DNA from: Ignavibacteria bacterium
GTDB taxonomy: Bacteria > Bacteroidota > Ignavibacteria > Tepidaquicellales > Tepidaquicellaceae
Direction: 5' to 3'
DNA: 64,000 nt
Assembly (NCBI GenBank): GCA_016719565.1
Contig: JADJYU010000010.1
Coordinates: 1-64,000 of the forward strand
Shown piece by piece: positions 18,879 through 30,800 of this stretch. Made by a program: the position numbers and the translations under genes. Under the pieces are notes generated by a model, which saw only the letters and a list, made by a program, of their open reading frames with translations, did not search any database and was not told where the DNA came from. The first letter of the stretch is position 1. Every line of letters starts with the position of its first letter.

Positions 18879-20199
18879 ATTCCGGAAAGACAGTAACAAT
18901 TATCGGCGCGGGAATAGCGGGACTTTCATCAGCGGTATTCCTTACGGAAAAAGGTTTTAAAGTTACGCTGATAGAATCATCTCCTAAAGCAGGAGGCAGA
19001 GCTTACAGCTTTTATGACAATGAAAGAAAAATGTTCTTTGACAACGGGCAGCATATACTTGCAGGATGGTATGAAAATACTTTTGAATATCTGAGATTAA
19101 CAGACAGTTTGAAATATGTGAATATTCAGAGATCTCTGGAAGTTAATTTCATCAATAAAAAGAAAGAGATATTCAAACTAAAATGCACTGATGATAAGCC
19201 GCCGATGAATCTCGTAATGGGACTGCTGAAATTCAAAGCGCTGAACATTATAGATAAAATTTATCTGAAGAAGATCACTGCGCTTTCAGACGGAAATACA
19301 GAGAAATTCAGAAAGTATAAAAATGTGAAAGAGCTTCTGAAAGGACTTAAGCAGACGGAAAATCTTACCACATATTTCTGGGAGCCGCTGATACTTGCAG
19401 CGTTTAACACTTCTCCCGAAAATGTAAGTCCGGAGCTTTTTGTAAATGTGATGAAGACGGGATTCAGCGAAAGCGGAAATTCAAATTTAGTGATACCTTC
19501 AGTTGATCTTAATAAACTGCTTATAGACAATGCGATGAAATATTTTAAAGAGAAAAACGTCACTTACAAAGCGGGAGTAAAAGTTGCTGCTATAGATATC
19601 ACAGATAAGGTAAATTTTATAACTCTTGAAAGCGGGGAGAAAATAATTTCTGATCAATACATAAGCGCAGTTCCGTTTTTTTCATTCAAAAAGCTTTTGA
19701 TGAAAGAGTTTATTCGGAAAATAATTTTGAAGCTGAAAAAATGAAAGCATCGGGAATTATATCGGTACACATTTTTCTGAAGGAAGATATGCCGGATGAA
19801 ATGATACCGGATAATTCATTGGGAATGACGGGACTGATCGGAACTACGGTACAGTGGGTGTTCATAAGAAACCGAAGACACCTGAGTCTTGTGATCAGCG
19901 GCGCTGACGGCGCGGGACTGAATGAAGAAAGTCCGGAGAGAATTTTTGAGATCTGCAAAAAAGATCTTTTGGATACTATCAGAAATTATGATAAGGCGGA
20001 GATATCAGGATATAAAGTAATAAAGGAAAAACGCGCGACATATATACCAGACCGTGAAAGTGAAAATTACAGACCGCCGCAGAAGACGAAGTATGAGAAT
20101 TTATTCATAGCAGGAGACTGGACGGATACAGGACTGCCGGCAACAATTGAAAGCGCTGTAAAGAGTTCAAAGATCATAAGTAATATAATTTTAAATTAA
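18875..20199 (+). CDS. hpnE: Hydroxysqualene dehydroxylase HpnE, one frameshift
   Basis: FAD-dependent amine-oxidase/phytoene-desaturase-like flavoprotein that reduces hydroxysqualene to squalene. N-terminal Rossmann dinucleotide motif 'IIGAGIAGLSSAVFL', then 'DNGQHILAGWYENTFEYL' (family signature), and C-terminal FAD-binding 'LFIAGDWTDTGLPATIESA'. The frame breaks at about 19697 (one extra T after CTTTT): restored, it reads '..KLLDERVYSENNFEAEK' and joins the second half. Full length about 441 codons, as expected. Last gene of the hpnCDE operon; no squalene-hopene cyclase follows. Confidence 0.92.
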
Positions 20200-20233
20200 A
20201 ATATATTTATTAAATAAACCAAACAAAAAACTC

Positions 20234-22033
20234 ATGGAAACCAAAACTTTAATCCCGGATTCAATTCCTGTGATCGGAAAAGATCAGACGGAAAAGAATG
20301 ACAAAGAGCAATTGATACAGAAAATGCTGATGGAAGAAAGAAAAAGACTGGAAAAAGAATATGAGCTTGATAAAAAAGATATAAACCATTTCAAGAGACC
20401 GTTTGAGAGAGCGTTCACAAAAGATCAGAGAGGCGAAACAACTATTCTATTCGGCGGTCTGACGTGGAAACATGAAAAACTTATTAAAGGAGCGCTGCAG
20501 GGAATCGGCTACAATACTGATTACATTCCCGTGCCTGATAAGAAAGCTTTTCAGCTCGGCAAGGAATATGGAAATAACGGACAGTGCAACCCGACTTATT
20601 TTACCGTGGGTAATCTTGTTCAGTATCTGCAGGGGCTTGAAGAGAAAGGCATGAGTAAGGATGATATAATTAACAAGCACGTATTTTTTACTGCAGGAGC
20701 CTGCGGTCCGTGCAGATTCGGAATGTATGAAGCCGAGTACAGACTTGCTTTAAGAAATTCCGGATTTGACGGATTCAGAGTTCTGCTGTTTCAGCAGACG
20801 GGAGGACTTTCTCAGGATGAACTCGAAGCAGGTTTAGAAATGAATCTCGATTTCTTCCTCGGAATAATTAACGCGATGATGCTCGGTGATATCATCAACG
20901 AGATCGGTTATAATATCAGACCTTATGAAGTGAATGAAGGCGAAACGAACAGGGTTATGGGCGAAGTGATTGATATGTTCTATGAAAAATTAAAGAGCAA
21001 GAAATATTTTGATTTTAATTCGAGGATAGGAAAAATGCTGATGAAAATTCCTGCCTCGGAATACATTACAAAATTTGTAGATCAGATACTCGGAGATTAT
21101 TATCTGGAGACTGGAGAAGAAGCATTCAGAAAATTCAATGAGATCAAAGTCGACAGGACGAGAATGAAACCTATTGTAAAGATCACTGGAGAATTCTGGG
21201 CGCAGACGACTGAAGGAGACGGAAATTTCAACATGTTCCCGTTCCTTGAAAAAGAAGGAGCGCAGCTTTTGGTCGAGCCGATCTCAACCTGGATAATGTA
21301 TATGATCCATCAGGGACAGTTAGTGAATGAAGATCAGAAAGGAATAAATGTATATAAAGAATCTGACGAGAAGCAAAGCATTAAGGATAAGATGAAACTT
21401 ATGAAAGAATACAACAGCAGTAAAGCAGCGCTTTTGCTTGCTGAAAAAATATTCGAAAGGGAATACAACCGTTACAGAAAAACTTTCAACAACATTCCCC
21501 ACGAATTAGTGGATCAGAAACTTCTGAAATCCCTTGCTCATGATTTTTACCATTCAAGAGTGGAAGGAGGAGAAGGACATCTCGAAGTCGGAAAGAGCAT
21601 TTACTATACTGTGAATCATCTTTGTCATATGATACTTTCTCTAAAACCATTTGGATGCATGCCTTCAACGCAGTCAGACGGAGTTCAGTCAGCGGTATCG
21701 AATTTTTACAAGGACATGATATTCCTTCCGATAGAGACATCAGGAGAAGGAGATGTGAACGCGCATTCAAGAGTTCAGATGGCTCTCGGCGAAGCGAAAG
21801 CAAAAGCCAAGATCGAATACAAAGAATGCCTTGATAAGACCGGTTACACTATTGAAGAGATCAAAGCATATGTGGAAGCGCATGCAGAACTGCAGAAACC
21901 TTTTACAAAGATTTCACACAGAAAAGGTATCGCGGGAATGGGAGCGAATTTCATACTCGATGTATCTGAGCTGATGAAGAAGGAAGGAATTAAAAGCGTT
22001 AAGTCTGATGTAACTGAGATGCAGACGATCTAA
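20234..22033 (+). CDS. 2-hydroxyglutaryl-CoA dehydratase D-component-like (HgdB-like) iron-sulfur protein
   Basis: 599 aa, intact. It resembles the C-terminal HgdB/BcrC-like portion of the large CoA-activase fusions found in many anaerobes. Potential cluster-binding cysteines occur in 'NGQCNPTYFTVGN', 'TAGACGPCRFGMY' and 'PFGCMPSTQSDGVQ'; the last is followed by 'PIETSGEGDVNAHSRVQMAL'. No transmembrane segment. In characterised relatives (2-hydroxyacyl-CoA dehydratases, benzoyl-CoA reductase, double-cubane proteins) an ATP-driven activase injects low-potential electrons into such a component. The likely activase is encoded at 24275 on the same strand. The substrate is unknown and the first about 70 residues are Lys/Glu-rich and unassigned. 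Confidence 0.8.
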   Translation: METKTLIPDSIPVIGKDQTEKNDKEQLIQKMLMEERKRLEKEYELDKKDINHFKRPFERAFTKDQRGETTILFGGLTWKHEKLIKGALQGIGYNTDYIPVPDKKAFQLGKEYGNNGQCNPTYFTVGNLVQYLQGLEEKGMSKDDIINKHVFFTAGACGPCRFGMYEAEYRLALRNSGFDGFRVLLFQQTGGLSQDELEAGLEMNLDFFLGIINAMMLGDIINEIGYNIRPYEVNEGETNRVMGEVIDMFYEKLKSKKYFDFNSRIGKMLMKIPASEYITKFVDQILGDYYLETGEEAFRKFNEIKVDRTRMKPIVKITGEFWAQTTEGDGNFNMFPFLEKEGAQLLVEPISTWIMYMIHQGQLVNEDQKGINVYKESDEKQSIKDKMKLMKEYNSSKAALLLAEKIFEREYNRYRKTFNNIPHELVDQKLLKSLAHDFYHSRVEGGEGHLEVGKSIYYTVNHLCHMILSLKPFGCMPSTQSDGVQSAVSNFYKDMIFLPIETSGEGDVNAHSRVQMALGEAKAKAKIEYKECLDKTGYTIEEIKAYVEAHAELQKPFTKISHRKGIAGMGANFILDVSELMKKEGIKSVKSDVTEMQTI

Positions 22034-22056
22034 ATAAATTAAAAAAAATATCAGGG

Positions 22057-22084
22057 CTGCAGTTTGTGACCAGTTAAACTGCAG
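22057..22084 (+). terminator. Hairpin after the HgdB-like gene
   Basis: Perfect 9-bp stem CTGCAGTTT/AAACTGCAG with a 10-nt loop, 24 bp past the stop. No T run follows, so it may be a transcript-end stabiliser rather than an intrinsic terminator. Confidence 0.4.
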
Positions 22085-22169
22085 TTCAGATATTGATAAA
22101 AGTTATATCCAAATTTTATAAAAAGAAATTAATTGTTATTATTTTTTAAAAACTTTAAAAATTAAAATC

Positions 22170-24158
22170 ATGAAAACAATTATATACATTATTTGTCTTT
22201 ATTTGTTTGCCGGTTTGAATATTTCAAATTCGCAGACCTATAATGTACCTGAAATTCTTTATTATAAATTCGACGCCGGTACAAACACGACGCCAAATCT
22301 CGCAATACCCGGTCAGGGTTCGGCAAATGCTGATCTGGTAAATATGACAATGGGACCGACAGGTCAGTTCAATAATGCGCTGATCGGAAACGGCGGAACG
22401 GGAACCGGTACACATTTGAATTCCGGCTGGAATATGAACTTAGGAACATCAGGCTGGACAATATCTTTATGGATAAATAATTTTCCGGCGGTTACAGGAA
22501 CATCATATCTTTTCGGAAATGATATCACTACAAGTTTCAGATGTTTTACAAACGGCGCTGCAGGAGCGGGGAATATAACTTTAAGAAGTAACGGAATTAC
22601 CAATATAAATGTGACGGGCGTATTACCCGGACCATCAGTTGTTCACTTTGTGTATGATGCGGTTTTATCGGAAGTAAGGACTTATGTAAACGGGACATTT
22701 CAAAGTTCAGTCCCGCAGACTCCTTTTAATTTTAATGCGGCAGTTCCTTTTAAAGTGGGTAGTTACGGCACAGCATCGAGCATTCCCGTCGGAGCATTAA
22801 TTGACGAGTTCAGATTCTACGGAAGGTCACTTGACGCAGCGGAAATTTCCGCTACATGGAATCAGACGCTTCCAACCGGCGGCGGTCAGCTTGTAAATCC
22901 CGACCGTGTATGTGATTACGGATTAATACCGCAGTATGCAGGCGGCGCGCTCGGAGGACATGCATCAGCGGCTTTAGGAGATACACTTTATATAGCAGGC
23001 GGATCTGTTACTACAACCGGCGTAACGAATCCTCCGGCATCAGTTACAGTTACGAGATTTTCAATCAACTCAAATAACTGGAGCGAAGGCAGACCTTTAC
23101 CGACTCCGAAAGTCGGCGGCGATCTGGTAAAGTGCGGAAACTATCTTTATTATATCGGCGGCGGATCGATCAATCTCACGGGAGCTTCGGACTTTTTTGC
23201 ATACAGATATTCACAGGACTCGGGATGGACTTCAGTTGCAAATATACCGACTGCTGTCAGCGGTAACGTAGCGGAAGCCTGGGGAGACAGCGTGATATAC
23301 TGCATAATGGGCGGATGGACTTCATACTTCAGGGGAATTCAAATTTACAGACCGCATCTGAACGAATGGTCGAGAGCAAATGATTCGCTTCCGGCAACAT
23401 TCGGAAGGAGAAGCTTCGCAGGAGGTTTACAGGATAATAAAATATTTGTAGGTGCAGGATTTTCAGGAACGTTCAGAAAAGATTTCTGGGTAGGTACAAT
23501 AGGAAGTAATGCAAACGAAATCTCCTGGGCGCAAAAATCCGATGTACCTTCACGGGGAACCGGAAACTCAAGACCCGGCGGTCATGCAGTGAATAACAGA
23601 TTTTATGTTGTGACAGGAGAAAATTCTCCCGGACCAAATCAGCTTGATTCAATATTCATCTGGAGCATTGCTGACTCTTCCTGGCTTTCACAGGTAATAA
23701 CCGGCAGAGGCGCGCAGACCACTTCAAATTACTGGGGATTAATTTCTTCAAGCGTAATTAATAACAAAGTAAAGATCTGGATACCCGGCGGATTTTTCCC
23801 GGCAAGCGTTACATCGACTAAGCTGATGGTGCTTAGTGATTCGATCGGATGCTTAGTTACAGGCGTTCAGAACAGCGTAAGCGCAGTACTGCCCGGAGAA
23901 TTTTCATTAAGTCAAAACTATCCGAATCCGTTTAATCCCGTTACTAAAATTAATTTCACAATTCCGAAACAGGGCTTTGTAAATCTGAAAGTATATAACA
24001 TTCTCGGAAAGGAAGTAATGACGCTTGTGAATGAAGTAAGACAGGCGGGAAGTTACAATGCAGTATTTAACGGAGCTGACTTATCGAGCGGTGTGTATTT
24101 TTATAAATTAGAAGCGTTTGGTTTTACTGATACAAAACGGATGCTGTTAATAAAATGA
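22170..24158 (+). CDS. LamG-like plus kelch propeller secreted protein with T9SS sorting domain
   Basis: 662 aa, intact. Signal peptide ('MKTIIYIICLYLFAGLNISNSQ'). Residues about 25-230 look like a concanavalin/LamG jelly-roll ('YKFDAGTNTTPN', 'WTISLWINNF', 'GALIDEFRFYGRSLDAAEI'). Residues about 245-560 contain kelch-type blades ('ALGDTLYIAGGS', 'NYLYYIGGGS', 'WSRANDSLPATFGRRSFA', 'VNNRFYVVTGE'). The tail is a T9SS sorting domain ('LSQNYPNPFNPVTKINF', 'SGVYFYKLEAFG', 'KRMLLIK'). Likely surface-exposed and carbohydrate- or protein-binding. It lies between the HgdB-like gene and its probable activase with no functional link visible. Confidence 0.88.
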   Translation: MKTIIYIICLYLFAGLNISNSQTYNVPEILYYKFDAGTNTTPNLAIPGQGSANADLVNMTMGPTGQFNNALIGNGGTGTGTHLNSGWNMNLGTSGWTISLWINNFPAVTGTSYLFGNDITTSFRCFTNGAAGAGNITLRSNGITNINVTGVLPGPSVVHFVYDAVLSEVRTYVNGTFQSSVPQTPFNFNAAVPFKVGSYGTASSIPVGALIDEFRFYGRSLDAAEISATWNQTLPTGGGQLVNPDRVCDYGLIPQYAGGALGGHASAALGDTLYIAGGSVTTTGVTNPPASVTVTRFSINSNNWSEGRPLPTPKVGGDLVKCGNYLYYIGGGSINLTGASDFFAYRYSQDSGWTSVANIPTAVSGNVAEAWGDSVIYCIMGGWTSYFRGIQIYRPHLNEWSRANDSLPATFGRRSFAGGLQDNKIFVGAGFSGTFRKDFWVGTIGSNANEISWAQKSDVPSRGTGNSRPGGHAVNNRFYVVTGENSPGPNQLDSIFIWSIADSSWLSQVITGRGAQTTSNYWGLISSSVINNKVKIWIPGGFFPASVTSTKLMVLSDSIGCLVTGVQNSVSAVLPGEFSLSQNYPNPFNPVTKINFTIPKQGFVNLKVYNILGKEVMTLVNEVRQAGSYNAVFNGADLSSGVYFYKLEAFGFTDTKRMLLIK

Positions 24159-24167
24159 GTTCAAAAT

Positions 24168-24223
24168 GTTATCACTCAATATTTAAAGGCCTTCTAGATT
24201 GAAAAATATTATTGAGTTATAAC
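24168..24223 (+). other. Long imperfect inverted repeat in the intergenic region
   Basis: GTTATcACTCAAT..ATTT pairs with AAATATTattGAGTtATAAC about 20 nt away, and the loop holds the palindrome AAGGCCTT. No T tract. Could stop or stabilise the kelch gene transcript, or be an operator for the activase gene at 24275. Confidence 0.45.
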
Positions 24224-24274
24224 TGAACAAAATTTATCTTTGAAAATTTTTATAAAACAAATCATAATAACTGT

Positions 24275-27200
24275 ATGAAATCAAAAAGAAATTATTCAAT
24301 CGGATTTGACGTAGGATCCACTACCGTTAAAGCGGTAATGATAGATACCGATAAGGATGAGATCATCTGGTCGGATTATCAGCGTCATGACACCAAGCAG
24401 CCTGAGAAATCACTGGAGCTTTTAAAGAAGATGGAAAGCGATCTCGACCTGCAGGACGTAACAGGCATAAGATGCTTTATCACTGGTTCCGGCGGATCGA
24501 ATATCGGTAAGCACATTGGCGGTAAATTTGTGCAGGAAGTAAACGCAGTATCCCTTGCAGTGGAAAAACTTTATCCCGCGACGCATTCAGTGATCGAGCT
24601 CGGCGGACAGGATGCGAAGATCATTATTTTCAAACCGGATGAAGAGACGGGTAAGAAGAAAAAAATTCCATCAATGAATGACAAGTGCGCCGGAGGAACG
24701 GGAGCTGTCATTGACAAGATCAATGCCAAGCTGAAAATTCCTTCTGATGAACTCTGCAATATGGGTTATTATGATCTTAGACTGCACCCGGTAGCGGGTA
24801 AATGCGGCGTATTCGCAGAGACTGATATCAACGGACTTCAAAAATCAGGAGTCCCGGCGGATCAGCTTATGGCTTCGCTTTTTGAATCCATTATTCAGCA
24901 GAATATTTCCGTGCTTACCAGAGGACATACTCTTATGCCTGAAGTATTACTGCTCGGCGGACCGAACTGTTATATCAGAGGTATGAAAGAATGCTGGCAG
25001 TATAACATTCCGAAGATCTGGGAAGAAAGAAAAGTAAAACTACCCGCCGGCATTGCGCCGGAAGATCTTATCAAAGTGCCGGACAATGCGCAGTATTTCG
25101 CAGCCATCGGCGCAGTCGAATACGGAAAGGAAGAAGAAGATCATATCGGAGTTTATGCAGGATGGAAAGGACTTGAGCATTATATTTTAGTCGGCAGGGA
25201 AGAAGAGAAAAAGAAAATGAGCGGAGGAAATACTGTCGGACTTTATAAGACAGATACCGAGCTTATGGAATTTAAGAAAAAGCATAAGATAGAAAAATTC
25301 ATTCCGGCTGTATTCAAACCCGGCGAACTGGTTCAGGGATTCATTGGAATTGACGGAGGATCTACTTCCACCAAAGCCGCGCTGGTTTCACACGATAAGG
25401 AAGTTCTGCTGAAAGCTTATCAGCTTTCAAAAGGAAATCCGATAGAAGATACAATCGATATTCTGACTAATATACAGAAGCAGGTAGAGGCGCAGGGTGC
25501 GACTCTTGAAATTCTCGGAGTCGGTACAACGGGATATGCGAAAGACATTCTTAAAGATGTGCTGCAGGCGGATGTTGCGCTTGTGGAAACTGTTGCTCAT
25601 ACTCAGGCAGGACTTCATTTCTATCCCGAGACAGATGTGATATGTGATGTCGGCGGTCAGGATATTAAGATCATTATTCTCAATCAGGGAAGGGTAGTGG
25701 ATTTCAAACTGAACACTCAGTGCTCCGCAGGTAACGGATATTTTCTTCAGTCTACTGCGCAGGGATTCGGATATACTGTCGAGGAGTTCGCGGAGAAGGC
25801 GTTTGAAGCATCTACATTTCCAAAGTTCGGATACGGCTGCGCAGTGTTCATGCAGTCGGACATAGTGGACTTTCAGAGGCAGGGATGGAAAGCGGAAGAG
25901 ATCATGGCGGGACTTGCAAACGTGCTTCCGAAAAATATATGGCTGTATGTATCGCAGATCCCGAATCTTGCAAAGCTCGGTTCCACGTTTGTGCTTCAGG
26001 GCGGTACACAGCATAATCTCGCTGCGGTAAAGACGCAGGTTGATTTTATTGAAGAAAGATTCAAAGGCAGCGGCATTGAGCCGAAGGTCTTTGTGCATAA
26101 GCATACGGGAGAAGCGGGAGCTATCGGCTGCGGCATTGAGGCTGCAAGACTTTATCAGAACGGAAAGCGCACTGAATTCATCGGTATGGAAAGAGTTGCG
26201 AATATTTTATATAAGACTACAAGGGAAGAATCCACAAGATGTTATTTCTGTAAGAATAAATGTCTGCGTACATTCATCGACGTAAAGACCGAATCAATTC
26301 CGGCGGACAGAGTCGAAGAGGAAAAAAAGAAATTTATTGAGATGACAGTGATCGAACCTGAAAAAATTGTCAATCCTAAATCTAAGGTTCCTCTCGAAAG
26401 CGGTACGCAGAGACTTATCATTGCAACCTGCGAAAAAGGAACAGTGGAAGATGTGGCTGATATGAGAGGCATTAAGCAGGGGATCGATGATATTAAAAAA
26501 AGCAATCCGAACATTATCGAAGAAGCTGCAAAGATCGCCTGGGTTTCTTATAAGCCTGAGTCAGTTAAAGAGGAAGCGGCAGAACCGAAGGGATTATTTG
26601 TATCCAAAAAACAGAAAGAGGAATATGCAGAAAGAGCATCAAAACTGGAAATGAGATCAAAGCTTGTGATCGGAATTCCAAGGATACTTAATATGTATCA
26701 GCATACTCCATTCTTTACAGCATACTTCGAATCACTCGGAGTGAAACCGGTGAGCTGGAGTTTGCGCAGGCGCATAATTCCTGTCCGACTATCACCGCGA
26801 CCATCGAAGCTGCAAAGGCGGCGTTCATTAAGGAAGGTGACTTGTTCAATGAATTTGAAACTGAATATGTAAATCCTTTCATACAGTTATTCAATATGCA
26901 GATGACGGCAAAGCAGATGTATGAATGCTTTGCGGACAGACTTGGACTGACTGAATCGGAAAATATGAATGCAGTGAAAGCGGGATATAAGGCTTATTAC
27001 GAATTTGTAAATGACCTGAAGCAGCAGTCTTCTGATGTACTGAAGAGACTGGAGAAAGAAAACAAGATCGGTATAGTTGTGCTAGCAAGACCTTATCATA
27101 ATGATCCGGGAATTAATCACGAGATACTTGAAGAGTTTCAGAAGCTCGGCTATCCGGTATTTTATCAGGATACATTGCCGACCGATGAAGAGACGCTGGA

Positions 27201-27732
27201 AATGTTATTTGGTGATGAGGTAAAAGCAGGTATCATAAGATCGCCGTTTGACATAGAGGATGTATGGAAGAATTCATATTCGGAAAATACCTCGAGAAAA
27301 GTCTGGGCAGCTAAATATGCGGCGAGACATCCGAATTTAATTGCTCTTGAACTTTCATCTTTCAAATGCGGACATGATGCGCCGATATACACAGTGATAC
27401 AGGAGATAGTGGAAGATTCAGGAACGCCGTATTTTTCCTTCAAGGATATTGATGAGAACAAACCGGCGGGTTCAATTAAGATCAGGGTTGAGACTATCGG
27501 ATATTTTTTGAAAAGATACAGAGAAGATATTGTAATGAAGACCAATAAGATAAAGACAATTGAGGAAAGTCTTAAGGAATTTGAAAATAAGATCAGAAAA
27601 AATCTTGAACTTCAGGAAAGACTGAATAACATGAAGGAGAAAGAATATGTTTCTGAAAAAAACGGTACAGCTCCCATAGTTATACCTGTAGAAGATATTA
27701 AGATAATAAATAAAGAAATGCAGGAAGTTTAA
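24275..27732 (+). CDS. Double acyl-CoA dehydratase activase (BcrAD/BadFG x2) with DUF2229, one frameshift
   Basis: About 1152 codons. First activase domain (residues about 1-290): ASKHA phosphate loop 'GFDVGSTTVKAVMID', 'IELGGQDAKIII', 'KCAGGTGAVIDKI' and 'GKCGVFAETDI', whose Cys pair would bind a [4Fe-4S] cluster. Second activase domain (about 355-640): 'GIDGGSTSTKAALVS', 'CDVGGQDIKIII', 'NTQCSAGNGYF' and 'GYGCAVFMQSDI', again with both Cys. Then a Cys knot 'CYFCKNKC' and a DUF2229-type region ('LVIGIPRILNMYQHTPFF'). The frame breaks near 26748; the other frame continues 'LEFAQAHNSCPTITATIEAA' and 'GIVVLARPYHNDPG' to TAA 27732. ATP hydrolysis here should drive electron transfer to an HgdB-like partner, most plausibly the product at 20234. 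Substrate unknown. Confidence 0.85.
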
Positions 27733-27833
27733 TACTAAGGCGGTATTTGATCTGTAAGAAAATTGAATATTGCCTTTATAAATACAGTTGATTAGATTGA
27801 TAGAAATCTCAATCAAAAGGGAGTCGTCAGTAC

Positions 27834-30800
27834 TTGGTATTAAATTTAGAATTCACACAGAAAATAATAACTCCGGAAGTTCCCGCTACTTATTATTCGC
27901 GGGAACGTCTGACGGAGAAACTTCTTTCTTTCAGGGATAAAAAAATCATTCTTATCACAGCGCCTGCCGGATACGGCAAGACCTCGCTGTCAGTTGAATT
28001 TTTTCACAGGTTAAAAAAGGAAGAAAAGATATGGATAAGTATCAGCTCATATGATAACTCCATTGAAAATTTTTCCTGCTCCTTGCGATGGCATTTGAGA
28101 GCAGTCTTAAAAATTCCAAATTCGGATCCAAGCTTAAAGCTGTTTTATCAAGATCTCAGAATTCCCTTTTTGATGATAAGGTCAATACTGTTATATCTTC
28201 ATTTTCAAGCGATCTGTTTACTTATCTGAAAAAAAAGAAAAAAGAGATATGTATTTTTCTTGATGACTTTCATAACATAGATGAAAGTGATGAGGTATGC
28301 ACAGCTTTAAATTATTTTCTCGAATACATTCCTTCCAATGTACATTTAATTTTCATTTCAAGAAGAGAACCGGTAAAGATCAACTATCCTAAATTCCTTG
28401 CAAAAAACTGGCTGGGCAAAATAACTAAAGATGATCTGTCCTTTTCGGAATCAGATGTCAAGAAATTTATAAGACTTAATAAATTAAAGACTAACAGAAT
28501 TGACAAGTCAGTGTTAAATGCATATATAAAATCAACCGAGGGCTGGGTCACCGCTATTCAGCTGCTTCTGATCAGAAATAAATACAATGTGATCAGAAAC
28601 GAAGATCTTGCATACGGTAAATCAGATATTTTCGAATATTTTACATACGAAATTTATTCCCATTTATCAGATGAAGAGAAAAAATTACTGCTTGCGCTGA
28701 CATATCCTGAATACTTTAACAGACATCTTATTGAAAATGTACTTGATATCAAAGGAGGCTACGAAACTATTCTTAAACTGCACGAAAGGAATATTTTCAT
28801 TTCAAGACAGGATGAAAACTTCCGGTTTCATGAGCTGCTCAGAAGTTACCTGAAAAAGATCGCCAACGAAACTTTTACTGCTGAGGAAACTTTAACTTTT
28901 TACAGAAAGCTCGGGAAATATTATCTTAAGGGAAATGAGTGGCGTGAAGATTATATAGGATTGAATTATCTCATACTTGCAAAGGAATATCCGGAGCTTC
29001 AGAACTGGATCAAGATGAATGCTTCCGAAAAACTACTGCTGATACATTCCAGCGGCCTTTATAAAATATTTGACGGAATACAGGATCTAACATTCAGGAA
29101 TTCGCTGGAATTCATTTTGCTGAAAGTTAATACCTTTGTATATAAAGATAAAAATACAGATAAAGCTCTGGATTATCTCGGATCTATTCTCAGAAAAAAA
29201 TATAAGATCAAAACCGAAGACAGTATTCTTATTCCAATGAAAAAGATCAGTATGACTGAACTTGATTATTATGTTGAGATTCTAATGCTGATCTGCAATT
29301 GTATGTTTCTTAAAGACGGTATTTCAAAGGATAATATTAAAATATCAGAACACATACTTAAGTTTAAACTTCGTCCTGAACAGGAAATACAGTTTATAGT
29401 CTCTCTTGTAAAATCATATATAGCAACAGGAGAAAATTCTAAAAGCCAGAAATATATGCAGAGACTTGCAGAGCTTTTTGAACTTATTGTAAGTTTAAAA
29501 GATAATGATGATAAATCCCTGGATGAAAATACTTTTATAGAAAGTATTTTTTCTCTGATAATATTTTTTGATTACGGAGATTATAAAAAGGGAAATGAAA
29601 TTATCAGTTTCATCGGTAATAATATTGACCCGGAATTATTTGATCTGTCAAACCTAAGCCAGGTCTGCTTTGCTCTTTTTACCAGTTATGATAAAAGTTC
29701 TTTTGAATATTATTTTGACCGGCTTCAGATCAAGAATACTGAAAAGAATAAAACTATTTTTTCCGCTTATAAAAATCAGTTTGAATTTCAGGCGATTCTT
29801 AAAAAGTTTCTGGACCATGAATATAAAAAAGTAATATCCGAACTGGAAATATTAAAGAATAAAACTCACCTAAGGAATTACATTTATTTTATAGACGCAC
29901 TGATCCTTTATTGTTATAACCTGCTTGATCTTCCTGACAGCGTATTGAGATATTGTGACAGCAGCGATTATAATGTTTCGGTTACAAGAGCGTATATACT
30001 AAAAATGGAAGCTTATCTTCTGAAAAATGACTTTTCAAATTTTTTCCTGCTGAAGAAAGAAATAGCAGGCAGGGGAGAAGGCAACTTTACTAAATTTAAT
30101 CAGGCGGTAATATTGTTTTTTGAATGTTACTTATTTGCAGTAAAGGACAATAAAAAATCATTCAAAGTAAAATTCGAAAAATTTATTTCTCTTTCGGATG
30201 AATTTGGTTATGAGAACTATATTAAATTCAGAGCGGAGTCAAACAGACTTAATTATGTATTTGCTTACGCTAAGAAGAATGGAATCAAGACAGGATATCT
30301 GAAAAAATTAATTAACCTGGACTCCGTAAGTCTGTCAACTGACAATAAAAAAGAATTTGAAATTACAGTTAAATATTTTGATAACAACAGAATATTCATT
30401 AACGGGAAAGAGCTTATTGACAGTATCTGGATGAGACCAAGATCAAAATCAATATTCCTGTATTTTGTTTACAAGAGTAAAAAAAATCAGGCAATTACAA
30501 AGGATAGTATAATTGATGATCTGCTGTACAGCGCAAAGAAAGTAAATTTCGAAGCTATAGCTGATGTTGAAATAAATAATGTCAGAAAGTCGCTGCAGAA
30601 TTTTTTCATGGAAGAATTTCCTGAGGTTTCCGGAAAAGATTTTATTGTCCTTAAAAGTAAAATATATTACCTGTCAATTGGGAATAATGATCTGAGATTT
30701 AATTTTGATACTGATGAGTTTATGAAAATTTCTTCGGGAATTATTTCGACTGACTCGTTAAAGATCATTGATATTTATAAAAACGATTTTGCCCTTGGAT

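Noticed and set aside
25427..26104. 225-codon minus-strand frame inside the activase gene
   Set aside because: Shadow of a strongly conserved plus-strand domain; its composition (Cys/Leu/Arg-rich) is that of an antisense frame.
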